A stretch of 64,000 bases of DNA from Lingula anatina. Lineage: Eukaryota; Brachiopoda; Lingulata; Lingulida; Lingulidae. The DNA is taken from contig NW_019775801.1 in the NCBI RefSeq assembly GCF_001039355.2, positions 93,645-157,644 on the forward strand, read 5' to 3'. The notes beneath the pieces are model-generated. The model searched no databases and was not told the DNA's origin. It saw only the letters and a program-made list of their open reading frames with translations. Below, piece after piece: positions 10,700 to 23,602 of this stretch (its first letter is position 1; each line of letters starts with the position of its first letter). The position numbers were made by a program, and so were the translations under genes.

Positions 10700-12919
10700 A
10701 AAAAGAGGTAAATAAAAGACAAATGTTATTATCTAGAGCTGTGCATGGGTGGAACAATGTGTTTTTTTTTTGCACTCGCCCCTATCGCTATCGAAATAAA
10801 AGCTGAAACTGGACTTCAGTTAACTGTTCACCTAACTGTTCTTCATTGCCGTTTTGATACCGTTTTACAGACTGAATAACATTTCATTTTCCGTATGTTC
10901 GACTAGGTGCATTGAACACCAAAGAAAATAGTAGTCAGGGTCTAAACGGCGATGAAGAACTGCTACAGTATAATTGAAGATGGCAAAATCTAAGATAATC
11001 AGTCCAAGATTTGTCACCAATGTTGACAGCCATTTAAAATTTTCGAAATGCTTTCGTATATTCTTAACCGAGTGTGACACTCAAATAGCGCTTAAATCTG
11101 GGACACAGTCATATCAGTTTGTTTTGCAGCTGTACATTTTAGAAAAGAAAGATCTCAGAATAATATTATCATGTTTTTTGTTTGTTTGTTTGTTTGTTTA
11201 ATTGTTGGTTTGATTTTGGGGGTCATCTCATGGATCATTTACGGCATACACACTAGAGAAATACAAAAATTATTATTTGTGGCAAATTTTGATAGGTGAA
11301 GTAAACGGGTTACCATCGTTTCCGTTTTCAATTTCAGTATGAAGTTTGATCTCCCATACACGTGAACTTTACAAACCGTTCACTTTCGGGATTTGAATAC
11401 CTGAAGTACACTCTGCTTTTCTTAAAACAATAAGGTGTAAGGAAACCCTTTCATAAGAGCGTGTATAATCTCAGATTTTTTTACCCAATCTTGTTTCCTT
11501 TCCTTCAGAAACGCACGAGAGCGAAACCATAGCTAGCGTGTAGATTCGTTTCCCCATTCAGATTCGACCCAGTGACCAAGCGTACGTAGTGGGAATTTCC
11601 ATTGAGACGAAATGACCCGGTCACATGAATATTTATTGAGGCTACTTAAATTACGGCAGGCGATTTCATGACATCGCTGTTTTACTGCCGATTCAGGATC
11701 GCATCGTGCTATCCCAACTCTTTAAAGTTTAGTGTACTCTTCCTGATAATTTTTTAATGTGTTTAATATTATATTTTCCTAAATTTATGAATATAACGCA
11801 AATCTATCATACATATTCTAAGCGGAAAGCGTGCTCACATGATCGGCGGCATGTTGAAATTTTGATGCCCATGTCCCATTGTTGTTACCCAGTATCGTGG
11901 ACGTGCAGATATAATACTATATATAATACTCACGGCAGGTATATACAGTAATACTTATTCTGTTATAATCTGCGGCGCTTCTTACTTACCCTTTTCTATA
12001 CCTTCCGTATTATTTTTAATGTCGACTGGAAATCCATGATGGAGGTAGAAATTTCGTGATCATGCAGCACGTGGATACAGTATGTATACCATCCTTTTAA
12101 TGTAAAGACATTTTGTACAGCTTGGCATTCACTGATAAATTGTATAACGCCGGAACACTTGTGCGGTAAACAAAATAGCTAGGTCACGTGCATAGTTGAA
12201 ACGAACACAATTTAAAGTGATATTGGTATAGGCAGATGTGTCATCCCCCCAAAAACATCACTTGAGTCACGTCAGTGCTAAAAACGTTTTGTATAATTTT
12301 TTCATAATTCTGACTTTTAGACTATAAGGCATTTTTACTTTGCTTTTTAAAAATCTACACTAATTAAAAGTGATATAAAACAGTTGTGCAAATATTGCAC
12401 ACTATGTACGTGTGTCAGTGTCGTGACTCGAATATTAACTTTTTGTGGAATGACCCAGAAAAAGTCTGATGCCAGTAAGTCCATTATTTCCATTGTCGAA
12501 GCCTCATTTGTCATTATGATCCATTATCTCATCTGCCAAGAAATGATACCTGTGGGAAAATGCATCAACTGAGTAGATACCATATGCACTTAAGGCCTCT
12601 AGAAAGAGGCGAACATACAGGAAGCAATGTATCGTTAATGACGCGATCAATGGTTGTTCTTTGGGTCAAAAGACACTTTATTACCGTAGGAAATACGGGG
12701 AAGTGTTTTAAGACATTTAAATCAGCAATGTGTCTGGTAATGCCAAACTAGGCTATTCTTCGGCTGGCTTCTTAGTTATCTAAAAGCAGTTTTATAAAGC
12801 AATGATCAGTGTAGCTTACAGCAAAACCATTAGCGCAAGTATGTTTTGCTTAATCTGCGTCTTCTTTAATGATACTTGAGGAACTATCTCTAGGACGTGA
12901 GGTTATTTCGAACCACTTA
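10700..12919. other. intron of the peptide gene, nothing recognised
   Basis: AT-rich intron sequence with scattered short frames. A (TTTG)n run lies near 11176-11200. No transposon ends or conserved exon were recognised. Confidence 0.4.
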
Positions 12920-14035
12920 TCCATCTTTTTATGTACAGACACATCTCAGTAACATACTGTATATAGCGGTCACCTGCGTCTGTCGTCGCCGTCGCCGTGC
13001 ACTTTCACCGATAACATGATAAGTGGAAAACCGTTTCTCTTCAGGCTTGAAACTTTCAGAACTGATGAATATTCATAAAACGTAGGTCGAGTTCGAAAAT
13101 CAGCATGATCAGGGCATTTTTTCAAAAGTTTTGCTTTTTTTTTACCATATGTGCAACACTGATAACAAATTTTAAGGAGAACCAATCGGTCTATTGTCCT
13201 GGAATTCACAGGAGTGATCAATTTTACTTAAAAATACATGTTGGTCGGCTCAGTTTTGCTGAAGTAATGCCTTTTTTATGTAAGTGTTTTTTATCCTCAG
13301 ATTCAATTCTTAGGCATGTTAACATTCTCATTATTGAACTACTGTAATTAGACACGTTTAAGTGTTCTTTTGACATTTTCTGTATCTTAACAATATTGTT
13401 AGTTGATTGTATAAAAAATGATGGTAAACCTGTTATGGTGTATTGTGTAATACAGAGTCAAAAATGGAAATAAACTCACATCATTGCAGTTTGTTAGATT
13501 CAATCCTTTGCTATGTTCAGAATCTCAAAATGGGGAAAATTGGATATTTAAAATTGTTCTATTTATATTTTTTTCACCTCAACAATTTTCTTAGTTGATC
13601 ATATAAAATTGTTAGTAAATTGATAATTTTGTTTTACGGAAAAAGTGTTGAAAATGGTAAGAAACTCATTTCAGTACAGTTATTTCTCGTGTACATATTG
13701 GCATTTTCAAGGCGTGACTTACAAATTTCATGGGCCTGAAGGCCTTTGCTAGTCACGTTTTCTAAATACCCATGTTACCTGCAGTGCATTATGCTGTTAA
13801 CCATCATGTAATATATTGCATCAAAATTGGAGAAAACCCTATTTTGGGCACTGCCCCCATAGTGACCATTAAAAGAAAACCTTGTCACCAACTCTTCTCA
13901 AACTTACAGAAAAGTAACATAGGACTCAAATAAGTTTCAATTGGAAAACCCGTCTTATTGATTACCTTTTCTAGAAATTATATTTTTGTCAGAATTAAAA
14001 TATTCACATATCGACATTTTCAAGGTGTAACTTTG
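12920..14035 (-). repeat. degenerate unit of dispersed repeat J, reverse orientation
   Basis: Reverse-complement matches to the repeat family at 33-57 kb are clear: TGATGAATATTCATAAAA near 13063 corresponds to 43858 and 44078, and the stretch at 13690-14035 corresponds to 33880-34290, including the GGGCACTGCC and GGCATTTTCAAGG landmarks. Both halves of the composite repeat are present in the expected order. Confidence 0.75.
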
Positions 14036-14037
14036 AT

Positions 14038-14200
14038 GGGCGCCGTCCAATGTAAAGGGGTTTTTAGACGCTAACATCTTCTTCAAAGCTCCTTTACACT
14101 GGATGGCGTCCTTTCTGCGTCCCTTCCGAGATCAATAATGTGTTCAGGACACTCAAGGGTCGCCAAAGTAATTAAATCGTGTCTCAGTGTAAAGGAGTCT
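14038..14200. mobile_element. decayed pieces of TIR family C
   Basis: GCGCCGTCCAATGTAAAGG near 14040 matches one end of family C, and TTTACACTGGATGGCGTCC near 14093 matches the other end in the opposite sense. The two ends face away from the usual arrangement, so this is either two solo ends or a rearranged copy. Confidence 0.5.
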
Positions 14201-14582
14201 GCGTCCGTTGTGCGTCCTTTGAACGACCGAATCTAGATTTCACATGTAAAACTGCGTCCATTGCGATGTTTTATGGACCATTGGGCATCCTCGCTGCTTT
14301 CTTTGTACCTTCATCTGCCACATGCTAAACCGATGAGCGTTGTTTGGACGTCCTTTGATACATTCTTACACTTATGTATTTTTTATCACTTCTAACCCGG
14401 TCAACCAATTCTAAACATCTTCAGAAAACGAAACATAATTTGGAACGCAAGCTCTGCATGGACTGATTATAAGCCAGGTGATCATTGTTGTTAAAAAGGA
14501 TGTAGAGACGCCGAAGACAAAAAAAAAAAAAATAATAAAAAATAAAAAAATAAAAACCTAGAAAAGCACTCAGAGAGCGCAG

Positions 14583-14966
14583 ACCTCCGCCAAGGCAGCA
14601 AAGTCTCCACCCAATGCCGTTTCACCCCTAATTTTTCATTCTATAATGATTTAATTTTTTGATTTTTGATTATTGATTATAGATTGATTATTGATCCGGA
14701 TCACAATCAAAAACTAATCATCTGTTCCTTGGCCCACTTGTGACAGTTCCTGAAAATTTCATCAAAATCGGTCCATAACTTAGTTTTTTTATTTTTGATT
14801 ATTGATTGATTATTGATCCAGATCACCACCAAAAACTAATCGCTTCTAAGTTAACCCATTTCTGACCTACCCTGAAAATTCCATCAAAATTCATCCATAA
14901 CTTTTTGAGTTATGTTGATGACAAACAGACAAACAGGGGTGAAAACATAACCTCCTTGGCGGAGGT
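14583..14966 (-). mobile_element. TIR repeat I, copy 1
   Basis: The ends ACCTCCGCCAAGG (14583) and CCTTGGCGGAGGT (14966) are inverted repeats. The interior holds alternating GATTATTGATTATTGAT units and phrases such as ATCGGTCCATAACTT. A closely similar element in the opposite orientation lies at 23974-24330. It is non-coding. Confidence 0.75.
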
Positions 14967-15199
14967 AAAAAGCCGACTGACACAACAGAGGATTTTTAAA
15001 TCTGTTTTCAAAAGACGCATTCTGCAAAAACTGCGACAAGAACTGCATCTTGAAAAAAGCAAAATATTCGTTTTCTAATGTCCTCCAAAAATGAATCGGT
15101 TCAAGAATTTTAGGAAAAATACCAACTGGAGGCTGGTATGAGACCATTAGAAGCATGTGTAGGATTTCCTGTTTCTGTTAAAAAAAAAACATTAGTACG

Positions 15200-16133
15200 C
15201 CCCCGTTTAAAAGTTATACTTTAAGTGCCTTTGCGCATGCCTTATTCGTCATTTTATAGTGTCTTTCATGAAATTAAACATGGCGGCAAGTTTGGGTTGC
15301 TAGTCATAATAGCATATAACAAAGCATGAAAGCTTATGAAAGAATGAGTCACTCGGTACATGTACCTCTGATAGAAAAACTTTTTCACGGTAAAATTTCA
15401 CATGAAGAATGCTAAAGTCATGTTTTATTGTGCATAAATATTTCAGAATTAAACATTTCATATATCGTATTACCTGATGACTATTCATCTGTGTAGTCTA
15501 TCAATAATAATCGTAAGTGTAAAAGTTTTATTTTCTACACAAAATGAAAAAGCAGAAACAAAGCATTCGGTCACACCGTGACCTTCCTCAGTGTCTGTTG
15601 TTGTGAGATTGAACACTACTTACCAATGTATCAGTAGTTGTTTCAGTCCAAATATTCAATACGACTCATCACCCTAAAAATTATGATGCCATGAGTCAGT
15701 AAAAGTTATTCTTTTTAAAAAAAGTTATTATTAACGATTAGCCAACTTATAGAAATACTATTCAGTATCTTAGCAAATGGTGTGATAAACATCCCCTGCA
15801 ATTTAATGTTAGAAAAACTAAGGAAATGATTTTGGAAATGCCTAAGCTCATTCAACAGTAACAAGGTGTATTAAAGATATTAATGCTTCACTAGTAAATG
15901 AGAGTAAATACTTAAGATGCATTGTCGATGATACAAAGCAAGTAGGGAAAGCAAACGAAGGCTGTTTAACCTTTACTTCTCAATGGAATTAATAAAGATG
16001 GAAAGGTCAAGGCTTTTGTTTTTCAATTCTGAGATTGATATTGTTTATATGCTATTGAATGTCTGTTCCCCAGTATTACTGACAAAATAAGAAAAATGTA
16101 AGACATACCCTCCCCCCCCCAAAAAAAAATAAT

Positions 16134-16165
<32 letters not shown>

Positions 16166-16620
16166 TAAAAAAGAGAGGTATTTAGGTAATAGCACATCAC
16201 ACATACATACATATATTGTAAAAGAAAAGCTATAGCATTTGTAACAAAAATCATGCATGATGATGAACACCCTTTGCAATCTGAGTTAAAGCTATTTTCG
16301 TCTGGAAACCTTCTTAACGTAAACTTTTGCGGAAATTATTTTGTTACTACGTATGAATTGCAAGTCAACACCCCCCCCTTGGGCGAAAATATCTTATCTT
16401 GTCTTAACAGCTTAGAATTGAAAGTTGTGGAAAAACCAGAGAATCTGTGTGATGCAACATGGTATTGGAATGTGAATGATAAGGGGAGTCATATGATTCT
16501 AAAATTGAGAATATACGAATAAATCTTTTTGGACACAATACAGCGTATGTTCTCCCTTACTATCTAAAAATGGTTACGTAACGTTACCACCAGTCGATAC
16601 AACTACCATCACACTTGCTG
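15200..16620. other. intron sequence with A-rich tract, nothing coding
   Basis: Includes a C9/A-rich tract and (AAAT)n run at about 16112-16172. An 89-codon plus-strand frame at 16253-16522 has no recognised feature and is treated as chance. Confidence 0.35.
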
Positions 16621-16623
16621 TAA

Positions 16624-18325
16624 AGGTTACATTATCATAGTACTAGCTATTGCTCACTTACTCCACATGGACTCTTGCAATCAGATCAAATCCAAACTCT
16701 GTCTACATGTAGAATGTGTGGGCCCCTATACAGTGGCACTTTTAGTTCTACATGTAGGTGCAGAGGCCCACAAATGTTTAATTTATTTCGTTCGTAATTC
16801 AAGTTCAAATGTGATAAAACAATATTTCGCCAGACACAATTAGTAATCTCGTACTGTTATTGTTACTTTCGGCAGTAACAATTGATTGAATTATTCATTA
16901 TTACGCCTTCACATCGCGAGTTAAAATAAAATATGTCACAAACCTTTTATCTTGCTGTGCCTCAAAATTTCACATTATGTATTAAAATTTTAATCAATTT
17001 GGACTTTTTCTTTTCCAGACCAGGAAAGGGGGAATAACAAAATGTCAGACGACTTTCCATTCAACGTTGAAAGGTAACTACATTTCTGACTAGAATACTT
17101 ATTTTTGGTTGTTTCTTTTATATAAGTAATGAAAAAACTGGATCATTAATTGTTTTTATTCATGTGAAAAAAATGGGTCTTTGAAAACATCATCATATTG
17201 CGATGATATACATTTTCATTAGCAGAAACCGTTTAAGCGTGGGACATGATACAAATTAAATGTACAGACTGAACATTCAATATGAAATAGTTTTTTCTAA
17301 ATCTTTTTTCAAAACTTTTTCTGACTGATAAATGAAAATGAGGATAAAATCGTGTTTTAAAATTTTTAATAATCTCTTTGATGTCATTGTAACATCAGTT
17401 CGATTCTTTAATTGAATTCGTCATTGAAGCAAACTAAAAACATTGCCGATTCCAAGTTAAACGACAACCATTAAAAGTGATATTTGGGATCTCCACATTT
17501 TCCAAATTATCATCTGTAAATAGTTACATGCCCTTAAAAGGACCCCCGCTAAGGGCCTTGAAAACGCGTTCTGGTGGCAATTTGACCCTAATTCTGAACG
17601 GAATTGGTGGTCTTTCTTGAGGTGAACCAGTATACCCGTAAAGAAAAGTGAGTCTGGTACATGTATCCTGTTGGTAAGATTTCTATACATTATGCCAAAC
17701 CTCTGTGTAGGTACCTCAGTTTGGGCATAATCCTATAAAACTGTGCAGTGTGTTCTGTGTGACTTAATAATCTGCCCGACAATGTTGGTATTTTTCGTGC
17801 CATTCTGGCACAGATTAACAATGTTATGTAACACTGCTTTACGCACTGAAAAACCGACCGTTTGCAAAAATTCAAATTCTTCTATGCTGTAGTTGCCGAT
17901 ATTTGGATACTTTTTTATGGAACCATGATTCGCCAAAGCCAAGCTTTGACCAGCCCAAAGGGGCATTTCCAAATCAAACCACTGCATATTACACAATGCA
18001 GCAGTGCTACACACATGGTACTCAGTCAATGGTACATGTAGCGACACACCTTACGGCCTGTTTGCGTCCAAATTTGCGTAGAGTTTCACGTGTCACGAAG
18101 TCCTTCTTACGAAATTTGGAGTTCGCAGACAGCCGTTACAGAGGATATTGGACATGTCCAAAAGCTTCTACGAATAATCTACTAACAGCGAGGCCGCAAG
18201 CGTAACTTGCTCCCCTCGCAAGGAGTTCGCCAGGAGTTCGTAAGTGAAACGTGCGTGGTCAAAGACGTACATCGCAAACAATGAAGAAGCAAGTACCTTC
18301 TGCGTGTTGAGTACGGCGAACGACA
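16624..18325 (+). repeat. tandem duplication, left copy (about 1.7 kb)
   Basis: This copy matches 18327-20022 at an offset of 1703 bp, changing to 1697 bp after a 6-bp deletion (CATGTA, near 16751) in the right copy. Only scattered single-base differences were seen, for example near 17094 and 18142. The left copy ends exactly at the N (18326) and the right copy begins exactly after it, as expected when two overlapping contig ends are placed side by side. Confidence 0.9.
17019..17073 (+). CDS. secreted cysteine-rich peptide, propeptide exon
   Basis: The exon is bounded by TTTTCCAG|AC and AAAG|GTAACT. It completes a Tyr codon split with 9016-9100 and encodes a short acidic, hydrophilic spacer (from QERGNNK to FPFNVE), ending after two bases (AG) of an Arg codon. 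Its 55-nt length is not a multiple of three. A spacer between signal peptide and a polybasic site is the standard position of a propeptide. An identical exon lies in the duplicated copy at 18716-18770. Confidence 0.7.
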
Positions 18326-18326
18326 N

Positions 18327-20022
18327 AGGTTACATTATCATAGTACTAGCTATTGTGCACTTACTCCACATGGACTCTCGCAATCAGATCAAATCCAAAC
18401 TCTGTCTACATGTAGAATGTGTGGGCCCCTATACAGTGGCACTTTTAGTTCTAGGTGCAGAGGCCCACAAATGTTTAATTTATTTCGTTCGTAATTCAAG
18501 TTCAAATGTGATAAAACAATATTTCTCCAGACACAATTAGTAATCTCGTACTGTTATTGTTACTTTCGGCAGTAACAATTGATTGAATTATTCATTATTA
18601 CGCCTTCACATCGCGAGTTAAAATAAAATATGTCACAAACCTTTTATCTTGCTGTGCCTCAAAATTTCACATTATGTATTAAAATTTTAATCAATTTGGA
18701 CTTTTTCTTTTCCAGACCAGGAAAGGGGGAATAACAAAATGTCAGACGACTTTCCATTCAACGTTGAAAGGTAACTACATTTCTGACTAGAATGCTTATT
18801 TTTGGTTGTTTCTTTTATATAAGTAATGAAAAAACTGGATCATTAATTGTTTTTATTCATGTGAAAAAAATGGGTCTTTGAAAACATCATCATATTGCGA
18901 TGATATACATTTTCATTAGCAGAAACCGTTTAAGCGTGGGACATGATACAAATTAAATGTACAGACTGAACATTCAATATGAAATAGTTTTTTCTAAATC
19001 TTTTTTCAAAACTTTTTCTGACTGATAAATGAAAATGAGGATAAAATCGTGTTTTAAAATTTTTAATAATCTCTTTGATGTCATTGTAACATCAGTTCGA
19101 TTCTTTAATTGAATTCGTCATTGAAGCAAACTAAAAACATTGCCGATTCCAAGTTAAACGACAACCATTAAAAGTGATATTTGGGATCTCCACATTTTCC
19201 AAATTATCATCTGTAAATAGTTACATGCCCTTAAAAGGACCCCCGCTAAGGGCCTTGAAAACGCGTTCTGGTGGCAATTTGACCCTAATTCTGAACGGAA
19301 TTGGTGGTCTTTCTTGAGGTGAACCAGTATACCCGTAAAGAAAAGTGAGTCTGGTACATGTATCCTGTTGGTAAGATTTCTATACATTATGCCAAACCTC
19401 TGTGTAGGTACCTCAGTTTGGGCATAATCCTATAAAACTGTGCAGTGTGTTCTGTGTGACTTAATAATCTGCCCGACAATGTTGGTATTTTTCGTGCCAT
19501 TCTGGCACAGATTAACAATGTTATGTAACACTGCTTTACGCACTGAAAAACCGACCGTTTGCAAAAATTCAAATTCTTCTATGCTGTAGTTGCCGATATT
19601 TGGATACTTTTTTATGGAACCATGATTCGCCAAAGCCAAGCTTTGACCAGCCCAAAGGGGCATTTCCAAATCAAACCACTGCATATTACACAATGCAGCA
19701 GTGCTACACACATGGTACTCAGTCAATGGTACATGTAGCGACACACCTTACGGCCTGTTTGCGTCCAAATTTGCGTAGAGTTTCACGTGTCACGAAGTCC
19801 TTCTTACGAAATTTGGAGTTCGCAGACAGCCGTTACGGAGGATATTGGACATGTCCAAAAGCTTCTACGAATAATCTACTAACAGCGAGGCCGCAAGCGT
19901 AACTTGCTCCCCTCGCAAGGAGTTCGCCAGGAGTTCGTAAGTGAAACGTGCGTGGTCAAAGACGTACATCGCAAACAATGAAGAAGCAAGTACCTTCTGC
20001 GTGTTGAGTACGGCGAACGACA
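18327..20022 (+). repeat. tandem duplication, right copy (about 1.7 kb)
   Basis: Right-hand partner of 16624-18325. Its last bases (GTACGGCGAACGACA) equal the bases just before the N, and sequence then continues uniquely into TCGCAAGAC. See the left copy for comparison. Confidence 0.9.
18716..18770 (+). CDS. second copy of the propeptide exon
   Basis: Identical to 17019-17073 including both splice sites. Because the exon is 55 nt, including both copies in one transcript would shift the frame of the mature peptide. Only one copy can be used per message. It is most likely an assembly duplicate; if real, the two copies would be mutually exclusive and would give the same protein. Confidence 0.5.
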
Positions 20023-20150
20023 TCGCAAGACAGGCTTGCTTTCCTCTAGCTCTACGGACTCCACGGCCTCCACTGGACCCAAAATTCGTAGGGGGCGTGC
20101 GGTCTTAAAATTCGTGCGTCCGGTTGTGACCGAGGCTTAAAGGTACATAC
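19740..20150. repeat. GC-richer structured repeat, possible TIR element
   Basis: GC content is higher than around it, with phrases such as TACGGCCTGTTTGCGTCC near the left and GTGCGTCCGGTTGTGACCG near the right, which are loosely inverted. The left part is also in the duplicated copy from about 18050. The GC-rich stretch at 48410-49020 is of similar character. Assignment is weak. Confidence 0.3.
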
Positions 20151-20159
20151 GAACCGAGC

Positions 20160-21770
20160 ATCGGTGGAGTGTGGATTCCCATTAAAACATATAAACCACT
20201 TCTACTAGTGTCTTATAGGAGTCAAATAAATTCGACATGGGAAGGGATAAACTGAATAGATCACTCGATCAGCCATAAACGAGCTTTAGGCAGCTCCTTT
20301 CCTTAAATTTTTGGTCAAAAATTTAGCCTACTTTCGTTACCTACTTTTCTGCCCATTGACATACAGCGTAGAATGCTAGCAGAAAAATCCGTTCAAACAT
20401 CATTTTCAGGTAGAATTATACAATGCCTTTTGTTAATTCTCTTAGTTATACTACTTGAAACTATATGCTGGCATTACGTTGGCTTTTGTGGCAAAAAATT
20501 GACTTTGTATGCATCTTTAAAGCTGATGCCAAGCTCGAGTTCCGTTTTAGGTAGACGTACATTACGTAATATAGACAGGGATGTGCGCATCTCAGCACTT
20601 AAGTGTGAAATCGCCTCCAGTGTCAAATATGAAGGGTAGGCCTATGTCTGAAACTGGATTACGACCGTTGCAAGGCCACAGAAAAGCAAGGCGGAAACCC
20701 CACAGAAAAACGTTGTTCAAGCCCAGCTTGACGTCGTTCAGCGGGTACTAAATTTTGTGCTGTGTGTGTAACGGACAGATACCATTAGACAACATGGTGG
20801 AAACGTTTGAAACACGTTAGTGTTCCAGTGCAGGAGTTTTAACTCTATTGAATTCTGCTTGCCTTTTTGGCTTTATTTTTGAATACAAAAATACAAATAA
20901 AATAAAATTTTCTACAAAAATGGACACATCAAATTGATATAAAAGTTACATAATATATATCTTAAACGAAAGTCAATCGGTGTCATACCCTCTGTCTTTA
21001 GTAAGGAGAGAAAATTGACCCAGAGTCACACCTAGAAAGAGCACATTTAGGTGTCACACCTGGATGCCATAGCGAGCATCGATAAGATTAGCATATTTTA
21101 TCCCAGAACAGTTAGATGTGAACAGTGTAATTGTGCATGTTATAGTTGTGCAAAATTTAGCATTTTTTTGCATTTTTTAATAAAATTAACAGAAAATATA
21201 ATTTGAAAATGTCATCAAAATTTCTGTACGTTATTAGAACAGTGGAATCCCAGCTTACACAAAATAAAAGCATTATGGAACATTATAATAACTTTGTAGG
21301 GAGTTTCAAAATGTTAATAAAAACGTTTCAATCGTTATCATTCTGGAACAACATGAAATCACAATATTTTCTAACTATCAAAAAACGTTATGGTAACGTT
21401 ATAATAACCATATCATGTGGAGAAAAGAAAACGTTGTGGTAATGTTATAATAAAAGTCTCAAAAAACATTTGTATAAAACGTCCAATTAGTTTCTATCAA
21501 TATCTTCCTATCCTCTCAGCCCCTTGATAGTAATTAAAGCTTAAGTGTGAATGCAAAGAGGAGACATTCTGAAAAGAAACATCTGGAGCCTTTCTATACA
21601 TTATCCCGGTTCTGTCCCTGAGAAGCTTACAGCTCATTGATACTCTTACCTCACATAAATCCTTTTTACTGTGACTAGTAAATTATATTTCGAGAAACAG
21701 ACCTACAGACCTAGGTTCTAGATACAGTTAGTGAAATCTATCTGGATAAAATTACGTTTACTTCGAAGTA
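20160..21770. other. intron sequence, nothing recognised
   Basis: Contains part of a repeat shared with 46560-46710 (20370-20540: GCAGAAAAATCCGTTCAAAC to TATGCATCTTTAA). The rest is AT-rich and non-coding. Confidence 0.4.
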
Positions 21771-21806
21771 CATGAATATTCATCAGCTGCTTCTATATTT
21801 TGCTAG

Positions 21807-21960
21807 GCGCCGAAGCCAGAAACTGTGGCGTTGCGTAGGATGGAACCGGCCTTGCTCCCCAGACGCAAACCAATGGTGGCACCGTTGTTGCAAACAGTAC
21901 ACTTGTAAATGTCTGCTTTGGTCAAAAAAGTGCAACTGCGCTGACAAATACGGCAAGTAA
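21807..21960 (+). CDS. secreted cysteine-rich peptide, mature knottin-like exon
   Basis: The exon follows acceptor TTTTGCTAG and, with AG from the previous exon, starts Arg-Arg-Arg, a furin/prohormone convertase site. The 48-residue mature region has eight cysteines spaced C-x6-C-x10-CC-x4-C-x-C-x6-C-x-C, with CVGWNRPC at the start, CKCLLW in the middle and CNC near the end. It finishes in Tyr-Gly-Lys-stop; basic-residue trimming and Gly amidation would leave a C-terminal Tyr-amide. The double CC and two CxC pairs separated by six residues are typical of inhibitor-cystine-knot peptides, and CxCxLW...CxC recalls arthropod agatoxin-like neuropeptides. Homology is inference from spacing. An antimicrobial or venom-type role is also possible. 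Confidence 0.7.
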
Positions 21961-22662
21961 ATGTACCTTAATTATTGGAGTGGATTCCCGCGGACCACAG
22001 AACGCTTCTGCAGTTGGTTACAATGCTTCACTGAAAAAGACGGTGGGGAAAAATCTCCAAATATGGTGCAAAATATATGTCATTACATCAGATCTAGACC
22101 CGTAAGAGCCAAACTAACATTAAATAATAGAAAGCTAATGACATATTTTCATATCTAATGGCTCTTCAAGTTGGCGAGACTGGACTACTGCACTAGCTAT
22201 CAATGTGATGAAACTTGTGAACTAAGATACTTGACAATCTTGTGCATTCACCTGGTTATACACTGCAACATTTTGCCATATACTAGTATATATATGTCAG
22301 ATGCCTTTTCCTTGGGCCTACATTTACACACGTAGATATAATTTTCGACGTAAACTCGCTCATCACGAGAACCACATTTTCACACTGGATTATGTATGGT
22401 GTTGCTGTTGAAATAAGTCGGTTATGGTTCATGCAAAGCAAGCACAGATTTGTTAACTTTTAGTACATTTTCCGGGCAAACTAAAATATGTAAAGTATTA
22501 AAGATATTATGCACATGTTTGCAAACCCCCACATTTATATCCCGCAAGACTTTTAATTATTCCCAAATCAGACCTAAAAAACGATGAAACACCTTAACAT
22601 AAAAGTTTTCTAAAGTGTACATACACCAACTGTCGTTATTATCTTCTAAGCCTAATCAGCTG
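21961..22662. other. 3' flank of the peptide gene
   Basis: Presumed 3'UTR and flank. Frames here are short and unremarkable. No clear transposon. Confidence 0.35.
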
Positions 22663-22833
22663 CAGGCCCGTAGCCAGCAATTTTTAAAAGGGGGGTTCTT
22701 TTTTCTTAAAAAGTGGACCTTTTCCCATAAAAACTTAATGTACCTAGATCAAATTTTACCCAGAGTGGACCTTTTCCCAGCAAAAGGGGCAGTTCTTTCG
22801 AACCCCCCCGAATCCCCCCTGGCTACGGGCCTG
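22663..22833. mobile_element. 171-bp TIR element, CAGGCCCGTAGCCAG ends
   Basis: Perfect 15-bp terminal inverted repeats CAGGCCCGTAGCCAG and CTGGCTACGGGCCTG, followed inward by G-rich and C-rich arms and a duplicated GTGGACCTTTTCCCA. Flanking pentamers are agctg and agcta, a 5-bp target duplication with one mismatch. Non-autonomous, non-coding; similar termini are common in hAT-like elements. Confidence 0.85.
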
Positions 22834-23602
22834 AGCTAGCTGCCGACTCGTGCAGCCCGCAACGTTTATATAACAAACGACATAGGGCCGCGATACCGCC
22901 CCTTTTTCTTGTGTGAAAACGAGGCCATGTTCGGTTAAACAGGTGATGGCAGATGTCGTTCTATTTGACTGGCCAGTCTTTTAAAAGTTGAGTATTAATC
23001 AAGGCAGCAAAAATGATGCACAGAATGCTGGGAGATTATTTTGTCAATTTGATGCAATGCTGTAACAATGCTTTAAGGTGAACAATGCAGATTAGACCCT
23101 TAAATTGCAAAAAATTAATTTCCCATATTGGCCAAAAAATACCCTATCTAAAACCATTGAGAAAGAGAAAAATCCAATGATCCGTTGTTGAGTTCTATTT
23201 TCGTAATTTAATCGACTCTTCTGGGCTTCTTTCTCCACATACGGCCTGCAAAACGCACATTCCTTGCGAAGTTTCGCAAGTTTCTTGTGAATGAAACACC
23301 GTGTAACAGATGAGGTCTCAACGTTACTATTAGGCGCCAAAATGGAGACGCGAGAAAGGTCTGACGAGCAAGGTATTCTGTAATGTGTCCCTCAATATCG
23401 TTTCAAACCATTTCCATTGTAACGTGACACAGAGTCCCCAATAACAGAGCCCGCTTCCCATTCGTTAGTACAGGTGAGCCTCGCCCTAGATTTTGACCCA
23501 CTTAGGTCAAACTAACCCTAACCATTATAACTATATGGAGGGCGGACTTTCTGTTACACGGACCCTCAGTTTCGTTACAATTAGTTTAATAGGAAGATCA
23601 TC
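22834..23602. other. nothing recognised
   Basis: Mixed-composition sequence with an 82-codon minus frame (23092-23340) that shows no motif. No repeat ends were identified. Confidence 0.35.

Noticed and set aside
17690-18205. Several overlapping 60-104 codon frames, repeated at 19387-19902
   Set aside because: They overlap on both strands, have no motif, and exist twice only because of the duplication around the N at 18326.
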